NCBI GenBank assembly: GCA_958410215.1
Contig: CATYOF010000003.1
Span: 1 to 64,000 of the forward strand
Origin: an uncultured Cryptobacterium sp.
GTDB lineage: Bacteria > Actinomycetota > Coriobacteriia > Coriobacteriales > Eggerthellaceae
Length of the DNA stretch: 64,000 bases
Reading direction: 5' to 3'
Below the pieces are notes generated by a model. That model made no database searches and had not been told where the DNA came from. It worked only from the letters and a program-made list of their open reading frames with translations. Shown here one piece after another: positions 8,065 through 16,026 of this stretch (positions within the stretch are counted from its first letter, which is position 1; every line of letters starts with the position of its first letter). The position numbers and the translations under genes are program-made.

Positions 8065-10074
8065 ATGTGGGTTCAGTTTTTTATAGACGTTTTATTCGCT
8101 ATTGCAGTTGTTTTTATGCCAGGGTATTTCTTGTGTAGATCCGTACGGTTTCCTATGGCGGTCAGTATGGCATCTGCTCCATTTATCTCGTGTACATTAT
8201 TGTTTTCGCTCGCATTTGTCTTTTTAAAATTAGGGATATCTGGATCATGGTTCATCTTGGTCGGCCCTGTGTTTTTTATCGCATTTTTAGCATATATTAT
8301 TCGTTTAGCTATTAACGTACGGCTTCGACCTACAGAACGCTTAAACCGTAAAGAAACAAATAGCCGCGGCTTAGCTGTGATGGCTTTATATGTGATTTTA
8401 GGCTTAGTTATTGGCGCGTTGTTTTTGGTGAAGGCGTTTGACGGAGCAAATTCTTTCGCGCAGCAGTATGACAATTATTATCATTTAAATCTTATTCGTC
8501 AGTATTTAGAAACAGGGTATTATGCCCAAGATGGCATTCTTGACTATCCTGCTGCTTGGCATTGTCTAGTTGCCGTGGTCGCTAGTTTTGGCGCAGGAGA
8601 TTTGTGCGTTGCCTTAAATGCGGTAAATTATGTTTTAATTTCTGTGGTTTTACCCTCAGGTATTTTTTTGCTACTACGTACTTTTTGTGGGCAAAATTTC
8701 TGGGTATTAATTTCTGGCTCTGTCTGTCCGCTTGCTTTTACTGCGTTTCCTTGGGGACTTATTGCATTTGGACCCTTGTATCCAAATTTGCTTTCGTTTG
8801 TAGTATTGCCAGCAATAATGAGTTTGTTTGCTCAAGGTTTTTTGGAGATACAGGTTGATGTAAAAATTCGATATTTTATTGCCTTTCTTGTCGGTTGCTT
8901 AGGCTTACTTGTCATGCATCCTGGAGCAATTTTTGCAGGAATTGTTCTTATGGCGCCTTTTGTTGTTTCGAGGATTTGGAACACAGGATTTAAACAGCAA
9001 TGGTTACGCAAAAAAGTGATTAAGCTTTTGTTTGTGTGCGGATTCCTTGGATTTGTAGTAGTGGTTTGGATTATCTGTTATAAGCTCCCTGCTTTTCAGG
9101 CTACCGTTTCGTTTACTTGGCCAGCATATTTATCTGTTTCTGATGCGCTTATTAATGCGCTGCTTGTTAATTGGACGCCGTATTGTAAACCACAGTTCAT
9201 ACTTGCGCTTTTCGTGTTTGTTGGAATAGTGCAGTGTATTGTGAAAAAGCGAGGAATATGGCTTGTTACATCTTATGCCGTTGCACTTGTGATCCTGGCA
9301 ACGGTTCAGTCTACCGAGGGAACACTTAAGCACGTTCTTGGTGGCTTTTGGTACACAGACAAATTTCGAATCGCGGCGATAGCTGCCTTAGCTGGAATCC
9401 CCTTAGCTTCTATAGGGCTTTCTGCCTTGATAGCAGGTGTGTATAAGATGCTTAAAATAGAAAATAAAGGGTTAGGAAAAAAGGAAGGTTTTCGTTACGT
9501 TTGTGCTCTTTTAGTTGCAGTGGCGGTAGCGTTATATTTTCCAAATTACGATAATTCTTCAGAAGAAATAAAAGAAACGGTGATTACACCCTTTGGGAAT
9601 GTGTATGGTTTGATAGCGGAAAGAAATAGTCTATCTGAAGAAGCAGTGTTCAGTGAAGAAGAAGTTAATTTTGCCAACAAGGCTAAAGCAACTGTTGGAG
9701 AAAAAGCTCTAGTAGCAAATATTCCTTTTGATGGTAGTTACCTTTCTTCTGGCGTTGTGGGACTTAATGTTGCCTATCGCGCTCTCGAAACCGCAGGTTA
9801 CTGGGATGGTACTACAGATCCTGAGGGAACTTTGATAAGAGCAAATTTATGCAATTACATGAGCGATTCCGCAACTTATGATGCGTTAGAGAATAGCGGT
9901 ATTCGCTACGTTATCTTGTTTGATATTTATGATAAAGATGGGGAGCGGATGTATGATGCCGCTAAAGATTTGTCGCTATGGAGGGGTATTATGAATGTTA
10001 GTGATGATACCCCTGGTTTTGAGATTGTTCTCGCTGAAGGCGATATGAGATTGTATCGGTTAACAGGTTTTTAA
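8065..10074 (+). CDS. Large polytopic membrane protein (DUF6541-like), copy 1
   Basis: A 669-residue protein with about a dozen or more hydrophobic helices in its first ~480 residues and a C-terminal, probably extracytoplasmic, globular part. The first loop contains the acidic/aromatic stretch NSFAQQYDNYYHLNLIRQYLETG, reminiscent of acceptor/donor loops in GT-C transferases. It is clearly paralogous to the protein at 12,908-14,884: both end in DETPGFE/DDTPGFE-(I/L)VL-x6-MRLY. Such proteins are common in actinobacterial surface-polysaccharide loci. A GT-C-like transferase role outside the membrane is inferred, not shown. It starts 22 bases after the epimerase, with GAGGG upstream. Confidence 0.75.
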   Translation: MWVQFFIDVLFAIAVVFMPGYFLCRSVRFPMAVSMASAPFISCTLLFSLAFVFLKLGISGSWFILVGPVFFIAFLAYIIRLAINVRLRPTERLNRKETNSRGLAVMALYVILGLVIGALFLVKAFDGANSFAQQYDNYYHLNLIRQYLETGYYAQDGILDYPAAWHCLVAVVASFGAGDLCVALNAVNYVLISVVLPSGIFLLLRTFCGQNFWVLISGSVCPLAFTAFPWGLIAFGPLYPNLLSFVVLPAIMSLFAQGFLEIQVDVKIRYFIAFLVGCLGLLVMHPGAIFAGIVLMAPFVVSRIWNTGFKQQWLRKKVIKLLFVCGFLGFVVVVWIICYKLPAFQATVSFTWPAYLSVSDALINALLVNWTPYCKPQFILALFVFVGIVQCIVKKRGIWLVTSYAVALVILATVQSTEGTLKHVLGGFWYTDKFRIAAIAALAGIPLASIGLSALIAGVYKMLKIENKGLGKKEGFRYVCALLVAVAVALYFPNYDNSSEEIKETVITPFGNVYGLIAERNSLSEEAVFSEEEVNFANKAKATVGEKALVANIPFDGSYLSSGVVGLNVAYRALETAGYWDGTTDPEGTLIRANLCNYMSDSATYDALENSGIRYVILFDIYDKDGERMYDAAKDLSLWRGIMNVSDDTPGFEIVLAEGDMRLYRLTGF

Positions 10075-10113
10075 TACCATGCTAGTTTTAATGCTGGATT
10101 TGCGGAGGATTAG

Positions 10114-12873
10114 ATGGATAAGTCGTATTTAGTAAGCATTATCGTTCCTGTGTGTAACGTGCAAAGATATTTGCGACAATGCTTAAATAGTTTGACATAT
10201 CAAACTTTAGAAGACATTCAAATAATCTGTATAGATGACGGCTCGACAGATGGCTCGTTGGGCATTCTCCAAGAATTTGCAAGCTATGATCCGCGTATCG
10301 AAATTATCTCAAAGCCTAATGCCGGATATGGGCATACTATGAACTGCGGTTTAAGTGCTGCAAAAGGCGAATATGTAGGTATCGTCGAATCTGATGATTG
10401 GGCAGATCCTGACATGTTCGAGAGTTTATATAACTTCGCGAAACAGTACAATGCGGATGTGGTTAAAAGTAATTTTTACTATTACCATTCTGATACTGAC
10501 GGCAAAAATGATCCTCCGATCGATAATTTAAATGCATGCGAATACAACAAAGTATTTTGTCCCTTGGACGAACAAAATATCTTTTTGACGCAGCCTGCAA
10601 TTTGGAGCGCGTTGTATAGACGGGAGTTTCTAGAGAAGGAAGCAATTTTATTTATAGAAACTCCCGGGGCTTCTTTTCAAGATACTTCATTTAACTTTAA
10701 GGTATTTGCTACAGCAAAGCGGGTTGTTTTGACTGACAAGGCATATCTTCATTACCGTATAGATAATGCGAGCTCTTCAGTTAAATCCCTAAGTAAGGTT
10801 TTCTGTATTTGTGATGAATATCAAGCTATTTGGGATTTCGCTAGGTCTAGAAATGAGGTCTATTCTAAGTTGAAACATAGAATCCCCCAAATTCAATTTG
10901 GAGGATATCTCTGGAATCTAGATAGGCTTACTCCGAGACTTCAATACCAGTTTTATGAAAGACTGGTCAAAGAATTTAAGGCTTTTGCTAAAGATGATCT
11001 GATCAGAGAAGATTATTTTGATGAAGCTGCTTGGGACAAAGTGACCGACATTTTGTCGAATTCCGACAACTATTTTTGTGCGAATTATGGTCCCGTACAG
11101 ATAAACAATACGTTTTTGGCAGCTTTTGAGTCAAACGCAATACGTGGTTGCGATCGCGTAGTTAAAGAATTGTTGAAAAATATACATGACACCGATGAAT
11201 TGTATCTCTGGTCTTCGGTGCTTGATTTAACGAAGATCCCGTCTATACAGAAGATAGTTGAGGAAACTCCGAATGTTCATTTTTCTAATAATGAGATAGT
11301 TCAGTCTTTTTCAGCTCAATTAAACGTGGAAGAAGTAAGCGGGAAAGAATTGGTCGTTTTGTATTTAGGTGGTCCAGAATGGAGTTCAAAAAAAACGTCT
11401 CAATTAATGAAATCCGTTAAATCTATGCTTGAAGCTGAAACCAACGTTTCTTATATAAATGAGGCTTGGGCGCTAGGGAAATGGCCTACGGATGATCTGA
11501 AAAAGCAAGACAATCCAATATGGCTTAGTTTGCTGTTATTCGGCTATTACAGCGAAGAAAATAGTGTATTTTCTGCCGAAAGAATGCCGAAATGGATTTT
11601 AGGAAATAATGAACCAGGGCATCAAATTGAGACGAAAGCTTATATTTCGTGTTACAAATCGCTGCAACGATTATATAGTCTGGCGAGCGCTAGATCCGGT
11701 TGCGATTTTCTGGAAAGACAAAAGGTGCAGCTGCTTTTCCGGGCGCTATATGATCGTTTTCGGTCTTGTTATCAGACATTTAATTATGAAGATAGGTGCA
11801 AGATTGTAAAACCTTCACCGAAGGATTTTTCTCCTTGGCTTGTTTCTAAACCAAAAAAGAATTCGAAAAAAACTTTAGTTTCTATTATTATTCCAGTTTT
11901 CAACTCCGAGCAGTATCTTGATGAGTGTATGGAAACTGTTTTGAGTCAGAGTTTAAAAGACATAGAAATAATCTGCATTGATGATGGCTCGACAGATAGT
12001 TCTTTAGCGATATTGAGTCGTTATGCCGATGAAGATGATCGTATTGTGGTTTTTTCTCAGTTTAATGGCGGAGCGGGGTCTGCAAGAAACTGTGGTATTG
12101 AGCATGCTTCAGGGGAATACTTGGCTTTTATTGATCCTGATGATCATTATCCAGAATTGTTTACTGTAGAGAAACTATACAAAGCGGCAGTGGATAATAG
12201 CGTAAAAATCGCTGGTGGCTCTTTCGTTATGCAATATCCAGACGGAAAAGTGTTAACGCATTTCGGAGGGGATCAGTTTTTTTACACTTTTAGGGATTGC
12301 GGAATTAAAACACTGAGCTCTCTTCAGTCGGATTATGGATGGATCCGATTCATATATCATCACTCAATTTTCCTAGAGGGTAATGTACGATTCCCTGAGT
12401 ATCGCTGGTATGAGGATCCTGTTTTTTTGATTAATGTAATGGAATATTGTGACGAATTTTACGCCATCACCGATCCAGTGTATTCCTATCGCGCAGAATA
12501 TAAAACGCTATCTTGGAATGTTGAAAAAGTTCGAGACTTGGTAAAAGGCGTATCTCATAATATGAAGTTTGCAAAGAAAAATGAATTAAATACGCTTTAC
12601 ACAAATTTGATTTTACGTTTGGAGAGAGATTATTACGAGGCAATTAAAGAATTTGTAACAGACGAGGAAATTTATTCTATTCTCATCGAAATACAAGGGA
12701 ATCTCGACTTACATTTATTTAATATTGCTCAAGATAGTGGCTGGCATACATATTTAATTAGAGCCCTTGCTGATCTAACAGTTCGAGATACTGCTGTTGT
12801 CCGCTTGGCGAAACAAATTGAAAAAACGCATTTTTACGGAAAGCTTCAAGAAACTCGAGAAAAAGTTCATTAA
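10114..12873 (+). CDS. Two-domain family 2 glycosyltransferase
   Basis: A 919-residue protein with two GT2 domains. Domain 1 begins at residue ~7 (VSIIVPVCNVQRYLRQCL, IDDGSTDGS, ESDDWAD). Domain 2 begins at ~585 (VSIIIPVFNSEQYLDECM, IDDGSTDSS, DPDDHYPE). The ~350 residues between them and the helical tail have no motif I recognise. Both domains keep DDGSTD and a DDx metal motif, so both may be active. The architecture suggests a polymerising or disaccharide-adding enzyme, as in other dual-GT2 wall or capsule synthases. It lies between two paralogous membrane proteins, suggesting one functional unit. Confidence 0.9.
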   Translation: MDKSYLVSIIVPVCNVQRYLRQCLNSLTYQTLEDIQIICIDDGSTDGSLGILQEFASYDPRIEIISKPNAGYGHTMNCGLSAAKGEYVGIVESDDWADPDMFESLYNFAKQYNADVVKSNFYYYHSDTDGKNDPPIDNLNACEYNKVFCPLDEQNIFLTQPAIWSALYRREFLEKEAILFIETPGASFQDTSFNFKVFATAKRVVLTDKAYLHYRIDNASSSVKSLSKVFCICDEYQAIWDFARSRNEVYSKLKHRIPQIQFGGYLWNLDRLTPRLQYQFYERLVKEFKAFAKDDLIREDYFDEAAWDKVTDILSNSDNYFCANYGPVQINNTFLAAFESNAIRGCDRVVKELLKNIHDTDELYLWSSVLDLTKIPSIQKIVEETPNVHFSNNEIVQSFSAQLNVEEVSGKELVVLYLGGPEWSSKKTSQLMKSVKSMLEAETNVSYINEAWALGKWPTDDLKKQDNPIWLSLLLFGYYSEENSVFSAERMPKWILGNNEPGHQIETKAYISCYKSLQRLYSLASARSGCDFLERQKVQLLFRALYDRFRSCYQTFNYEDRCKIVKPSPKDFSPWLVSKPKKNSKKTLVSIIIPVFNSEQYLDECMETVLSQSLKDIEIICIDDGSTDSSLAILSRYADEDDRIVVFSQFNGGAGSARNCGIEHASGEYLAFIDPDDHYPELFTVEKLYKAAVDNSVKIAGGSFVMQYPDGKVLTHFGGDQFFYTFRDCGIKTLSSLQSDYGWIRFIYHHSIFLEGNVRFPEYRWYEDPVFLINVMEYCDEFYAITDPVYSYRAEYKTLSWNVEKVRDLVKGVSHNMKFAKKNELNTLYTNLILRLERDYYEAIKEFVTDEEIYSILIEIQGNLDLHLFNIAQDSGWHTYLIRALADLTVRDTAVVRLAKQIEKTHFYGKLQETREKVH

Positions 12874-12907
12874 GCAAAAGAAGCTATATGGAGACTTAGG
12901 TGAAGCA

Positions 12908-14884
12908 ATGGTTTGGGTACTATTTTTTGCTTGTGTGCTCGCGTGCATAGTATATGTATATTTACCAGGGTTCTTTATCTTAAGGGCATGCTATTGCTCT
13001 CGGTTTATTAGTTTGGTTTCGGCTCCTCTGGTTTCTATAGCTGGCTACGGAATTATTGCGCTTATACTTGGAGCAATAGGGGTTTTTGTTAATTGGGTAA
13101 TTTTGTTTTTTAGCCTTGGGATTCTAGCGTTTATTGCCTTTTTGTATGCGACTCGGCACAAAAAAAAGCGCACTGTAGTTTTTTTACATAACGAAACTAA
13201 GAGGACATGGTTTCATGTTTTGCTCTACGTTGGCTTTGGATTGGCTATAACGGGATGGGTCTATATCATAACTTTAGATGGACCAGACTCTTTTATACCT
13301 GGCAATGATTACACGACTCATTTAAATACTATTCAGTCATTTATCGATTCGGGTAATTGGTCGACTCTTGCTGGTAGTTATTATCCACGCGGCTGGGCTG
13401 AGCTAGCTACGATGGTTGCTCAATCCTTCTCAGTAAGTGCACCGTTTGCCTCTAACGTAGTGAATTCGGTTATTGTCAGTGTAGTCTATCCGCTTTCAAT
13501 GCTCGGCTTTATGACGCACTGTTTTAAAGACCATCCTCTTATAGTAAGTTGCGGATCAATTTGCGTACTTGCTTTCACTGCGTTTCCTTGGAACGTGCTT
13601 ACGGGAAGTCCGATTGCACCCAACGTGTTGGGGTTTTCACTGACTCCGATTGCATTATTATTTGTAATGCTTTTATTGCGGGATGGCGCAGGAAAACAGG
13701 CTAGAGCCATTTGTGCTTGTGTATTAGTCTGCTTTGCGGTTTCTTGTGCGTTTACTCATCCGAACGCTCTGTATACTGCGGGAGTATTTGCTATACCTTA
13801 TTGTGCTTACCGAATCCTTATATATAAGAATGAACGAATTTTTCCACCAAATAAGATTGGCATAACTCGGCGCATTGCTGCGATTCTTGTGCTGTTATTG
13901 GTGGTTTCAGCAATTTGGATTGGGAGTTATATTAATCCACTTTTTGCTAGCATAGTTAACTTTAATTGGCCGGCGGTTGCGACGGCAAAACAGGCTTTGG
14001 TTTATACTGTGACTTTGTCGTTTATCGATATGCCAGCTCAATGGTTTGCGGCTTGTATGGTCATTCTCGGCATTGTATATTCTTTCTGCCAAAAGAGGTA
14101 CCTTTGGATAACGGTGAGCTTTTTGCTGTTTATTGGTGCCTATATCCTTAATGTTTCTACGGATGGCTTTGTTAAGCAACTACTCACTGGATTTTGGTAT
14201 ACAGCGTCGAGGCGTCTTTCTGCCGCGGCGGTTATAATGGGCGTACCTCTTCTTGCTATGGGATGTTTTGTGGTTATTCGCTCTATCCAAGTTGCTTTTG
14301 AGTATATAAATCGAAGGAAGCTGGGGAAAGTCCAGAATTATTTAATCGCAGCCTGTTTTTCGCTTCTATTTGCTATTGCGAATTACATGCCTAGTTTTGT
14401 TGTTCCTGGTCCGACAGGTCAAGTTGTAACGTCGTTTGGTTACCTTACAGATAAGTTCTCAGCCGAGAACGCCATTGAGGATAATTGGATTTTAGATAAA
14501 GAGGAGCGATATTTTCTGAGTGAAGTAAAAAAAATAGTAGGAGAAGATGTTGTTATTAACCTACCGTACGACGGGAGTGCTTTTGCATACTGTTTGAATC
14601 AGATTAATATTTACTATCAACATTATTCTCCAAAAAATGATGCTGATAGTGTGATTCTTCAGACCTCTCTTGATGCTGTTGCTGAGGATCCTCAGGTTTC
14701 TAGTGCCTTAAGCAATAAAGACGTGCATTGGCTTCTGATCCTGGACTATCAGGGGGGTGAATACGATACTGTCGAGTTTAATCGCGAGGCTTGGCAGGGG
14801 ATAGTTAACGTTAAAGATGAAACGCCAGGTTTCGAATTGGTTTTATCTAAGGATGATATGCGCCTATACAAAATAAAGTATTAA
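12908..14884 (+). CDS. Large polytopic membrane protein (DUF6541-like), copy 2
   Basis: A 659-residue paralogue of the protein at 8,065. It shares the order of hydrophobic helices, the loop DSFIPGNDYTTHLNTIQSF (compare NSFAQQYDNYYHLNLIRQY in copy 1), FTAFPWNVLTGSP versus FTAFPWGLIAFGP, FTHPNALY versus MHPGAIF, GFWYTASRRLSAAAV versus GFWYTDKFRIAAIA, and a C-terminal extracytoplasmic part. The frame is open from 12,797, inside the preceding gene. ATG 12,908 with AGGTGA (12,898-12,903) is the sensible start. The conserved charged/aromatic loop suggests an enzyme rather than a passive transporter. Function inferred only. Confidence 0.75.
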   Translation: MVWVLFFACVLACIVYVYLPGFFILRACYCSRFISLVSAPLVSIAGYGIIALILGAIGVFVNWVILFFSLGILAFIAFLYATRHKKKRTVVFLHNETKRTWFHVLLYVGFGLAITGWVYIITLDGPDSFIPGNDYTTHLNTIQSFIDSGNWSTLAGSYYPRGWAELATMVAQSFSVSAPFASNVVNSVIVSVVYPLSMLGFMTHCFKDHPLIVSCGSICVLAFTAFPWNVLTGSPIAPNVLGFSLTPIALLFVMLLLRDGAGKQARAICACVLVCFAVSCAFTHPNALYTAGVFAIPYCAYRILIYKNERIFPPNKIGITRRIAAILVLLLVVSAIWIGSYINPLFASIVNFNWPAVATAKQALVYTVTLSFIDMPAQWFAACMVILGIVYSFCQKRYLWITVSFLLFIGAYILNVSTDGFVKQLLTGFWYTASRRLSAAAVIMGVPLLAMGCFVVIRSIQVAFEYINRRKLGKVQNYLIAACFSLLFAIANYMPSFVVPGPTGQVVTSFGYLTDKFSAENAIEDNWILDKEERYFLSEVKKIVGEDVVINLPYDGSAFAYCLNQINIYYQHYSPKNDADSVILQTSLDAVAEDPQVSSALSNKDVHWLLILDYQGGEYDTVEFNREAWQGIVNVKDETPGFELVLSKDDMRLYKIKY

Positions 14885-16008
14885 TGGAAACCGAATTGGG
14901 GGAATATATGTCCATAGTTGAAGCAATAAAGAAGGTCCTTCCACCTTCCTCGCGTTCATTTCACGCCTTCCGCGAAGCTGAAGAAAACCGACATAAAGAA
15001 ATGTTGCAAGAGCTATCTAACCAGGTAGACTCACTTCTTAAAATGCAATTAGAAATAAAGGAAGAACTTGCAGCACTTCAAAAAAACCTTAAAGCTCATG
15101 ATTCTCATATGAAATTTTTTGAATGGGAGTCTTACAGAACAGCAAATGAGACAAACGAAGAAGCAAAAAAGCGGTTTTTTAGATCATTACCACCTGCTTC
15201 GGGTTCCAAGAGACTGATTCAGCGTGGTACCGTGAAGCTACTTAAAGCTTTTAACGAGATATGCAAAGAAAATGGGCTTTCATATTATGCTGGCGGGGGA
15301 ACCCTTATTGGTGCAATACGTCATAACGGTTTCATACCATGGGATGATGATATAGATCTGGTCATGATGCGTGATGATTATGAAAAACTTAAGCGATGTA
15401 TGGCAAGATTTCCAGAATATCGAATATCTGTTTTATATGATCCCTTCGTACTATGCCGTCAGATACGATTTATGTTTAAAGAACCAGGCATCCCATGTTT
15501 TTTAGATATCTTCCCTTTTGATTACGCCAATGAAGCAGAGGCGAGGGAGCTCCTCTTTGAATTAAGAAAGGAGTTGATGTTTGATCTTTCTTCAGATGTG
15601 CTATATTCCGAATGGTTACGAAGAGGCTGTATCGATGAGCATGATTTGCTCGCTAGGAAGATTTCAGAAAAGTTTGACAATTATATTGCTATTGCTAAGG
15701 ATAAGAACATTATTTCAGGTCGAAACAATGGGAGATACCTTGTCAGGGGTCTAGATAATTTTGACGATCCAAATGGATATCACTGGTCTGCGCCGCTGTC
15801 GGAAGTTTTGCCCATAGAATGGGTGCCCTTCGATGAAACAGTGATTGCAATTCCTGCAAACTATAAAACTTTTCTTGAAGGAGCGTATGGGGACATTTAC
15901 GATCTTCCAAAAGACATTTATACACATTTCGATCATATCGCAGATCAAGTTTCTGATTATTCTGTTATGGAAAAGCAGCTGGAAAAAAAGCTGAAGGAAC
16001 TCGGCTAA
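14884..16008 (+). CDS. LicD family phosphotransferase
   Basis: A 374-residue protein. The LicD signature GGGTLIGAIRHNGFIPWDDD, followed by IDLVMMRDDY, is at ~137-166; the Asp cluster is the metal-dependent catalytic centre of this nucleotidyltransferase-like fold. A predicted coiled coil (residues ~35-75) precedes it. LicD proteins transfer phosphocholine or other phospho-alcohols from CDP-activated donors to surface glycans, which fits the upstream CDP-transferase gene. ATG 14,884 overlaps the preceding stop (TAATG). In-frame ATG 14,908, after GGGGGAA, is an equally plausible start that removes eight residues. The 3' end lies within a terminator hairpin. Confidence 0.9.
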   Translation: METELGEYMSIVEAIKKVLPPSSRSFHAFREAEENRHKEMLQELSNQVDSLLKMQLEIKEELAALQKNLKAHDSHMKFFEWESYRTANETNEEAKKRFFRSLPPASGSKRLIQRGTVKLLKAFNEICKENGLSYYAGGGTLIGAIRHNGFIPWDDDIDLVMMRDDYEKLKRCMARFPEYRISVLYDPFVLCRQIRFMFKEPGIPCFLDIFPFDYANEAEARELLFELRKELMFDLSSDVLYSEWLRRGCIDEHDLLARKISEKFDNYIAIAKDKNIISGRNNGRYLVRGLDNFDDPNGYHWSAPLSEVLPIEWVPFDETVIAIPANYKTFLEGAYGDIYDLPKDIYTHFDHIADQVSDYSVMEKQLEKKLKELG

Positions 16009-16025
16009 TCTCCTTCAGCTTTTTG
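15981..16025. terminator. Bidirectional intrinsic terminator
   Basis: Perfect 10-bp stem AGCTGAAGGA (15,989-15,998) / TCCTTCAGCT (16,011-16,020) with a 12-nt loop. It is flanked by a T run on the + strand (16,021-16,024) and a run of seven A before it, which reads as U7 for the opposite strand. It lies between the convergent LicD gene and the ABC ATPase gene and includes the LicD stop codon. Confidence 0.92.
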
Positions 16026-16026
16026 A

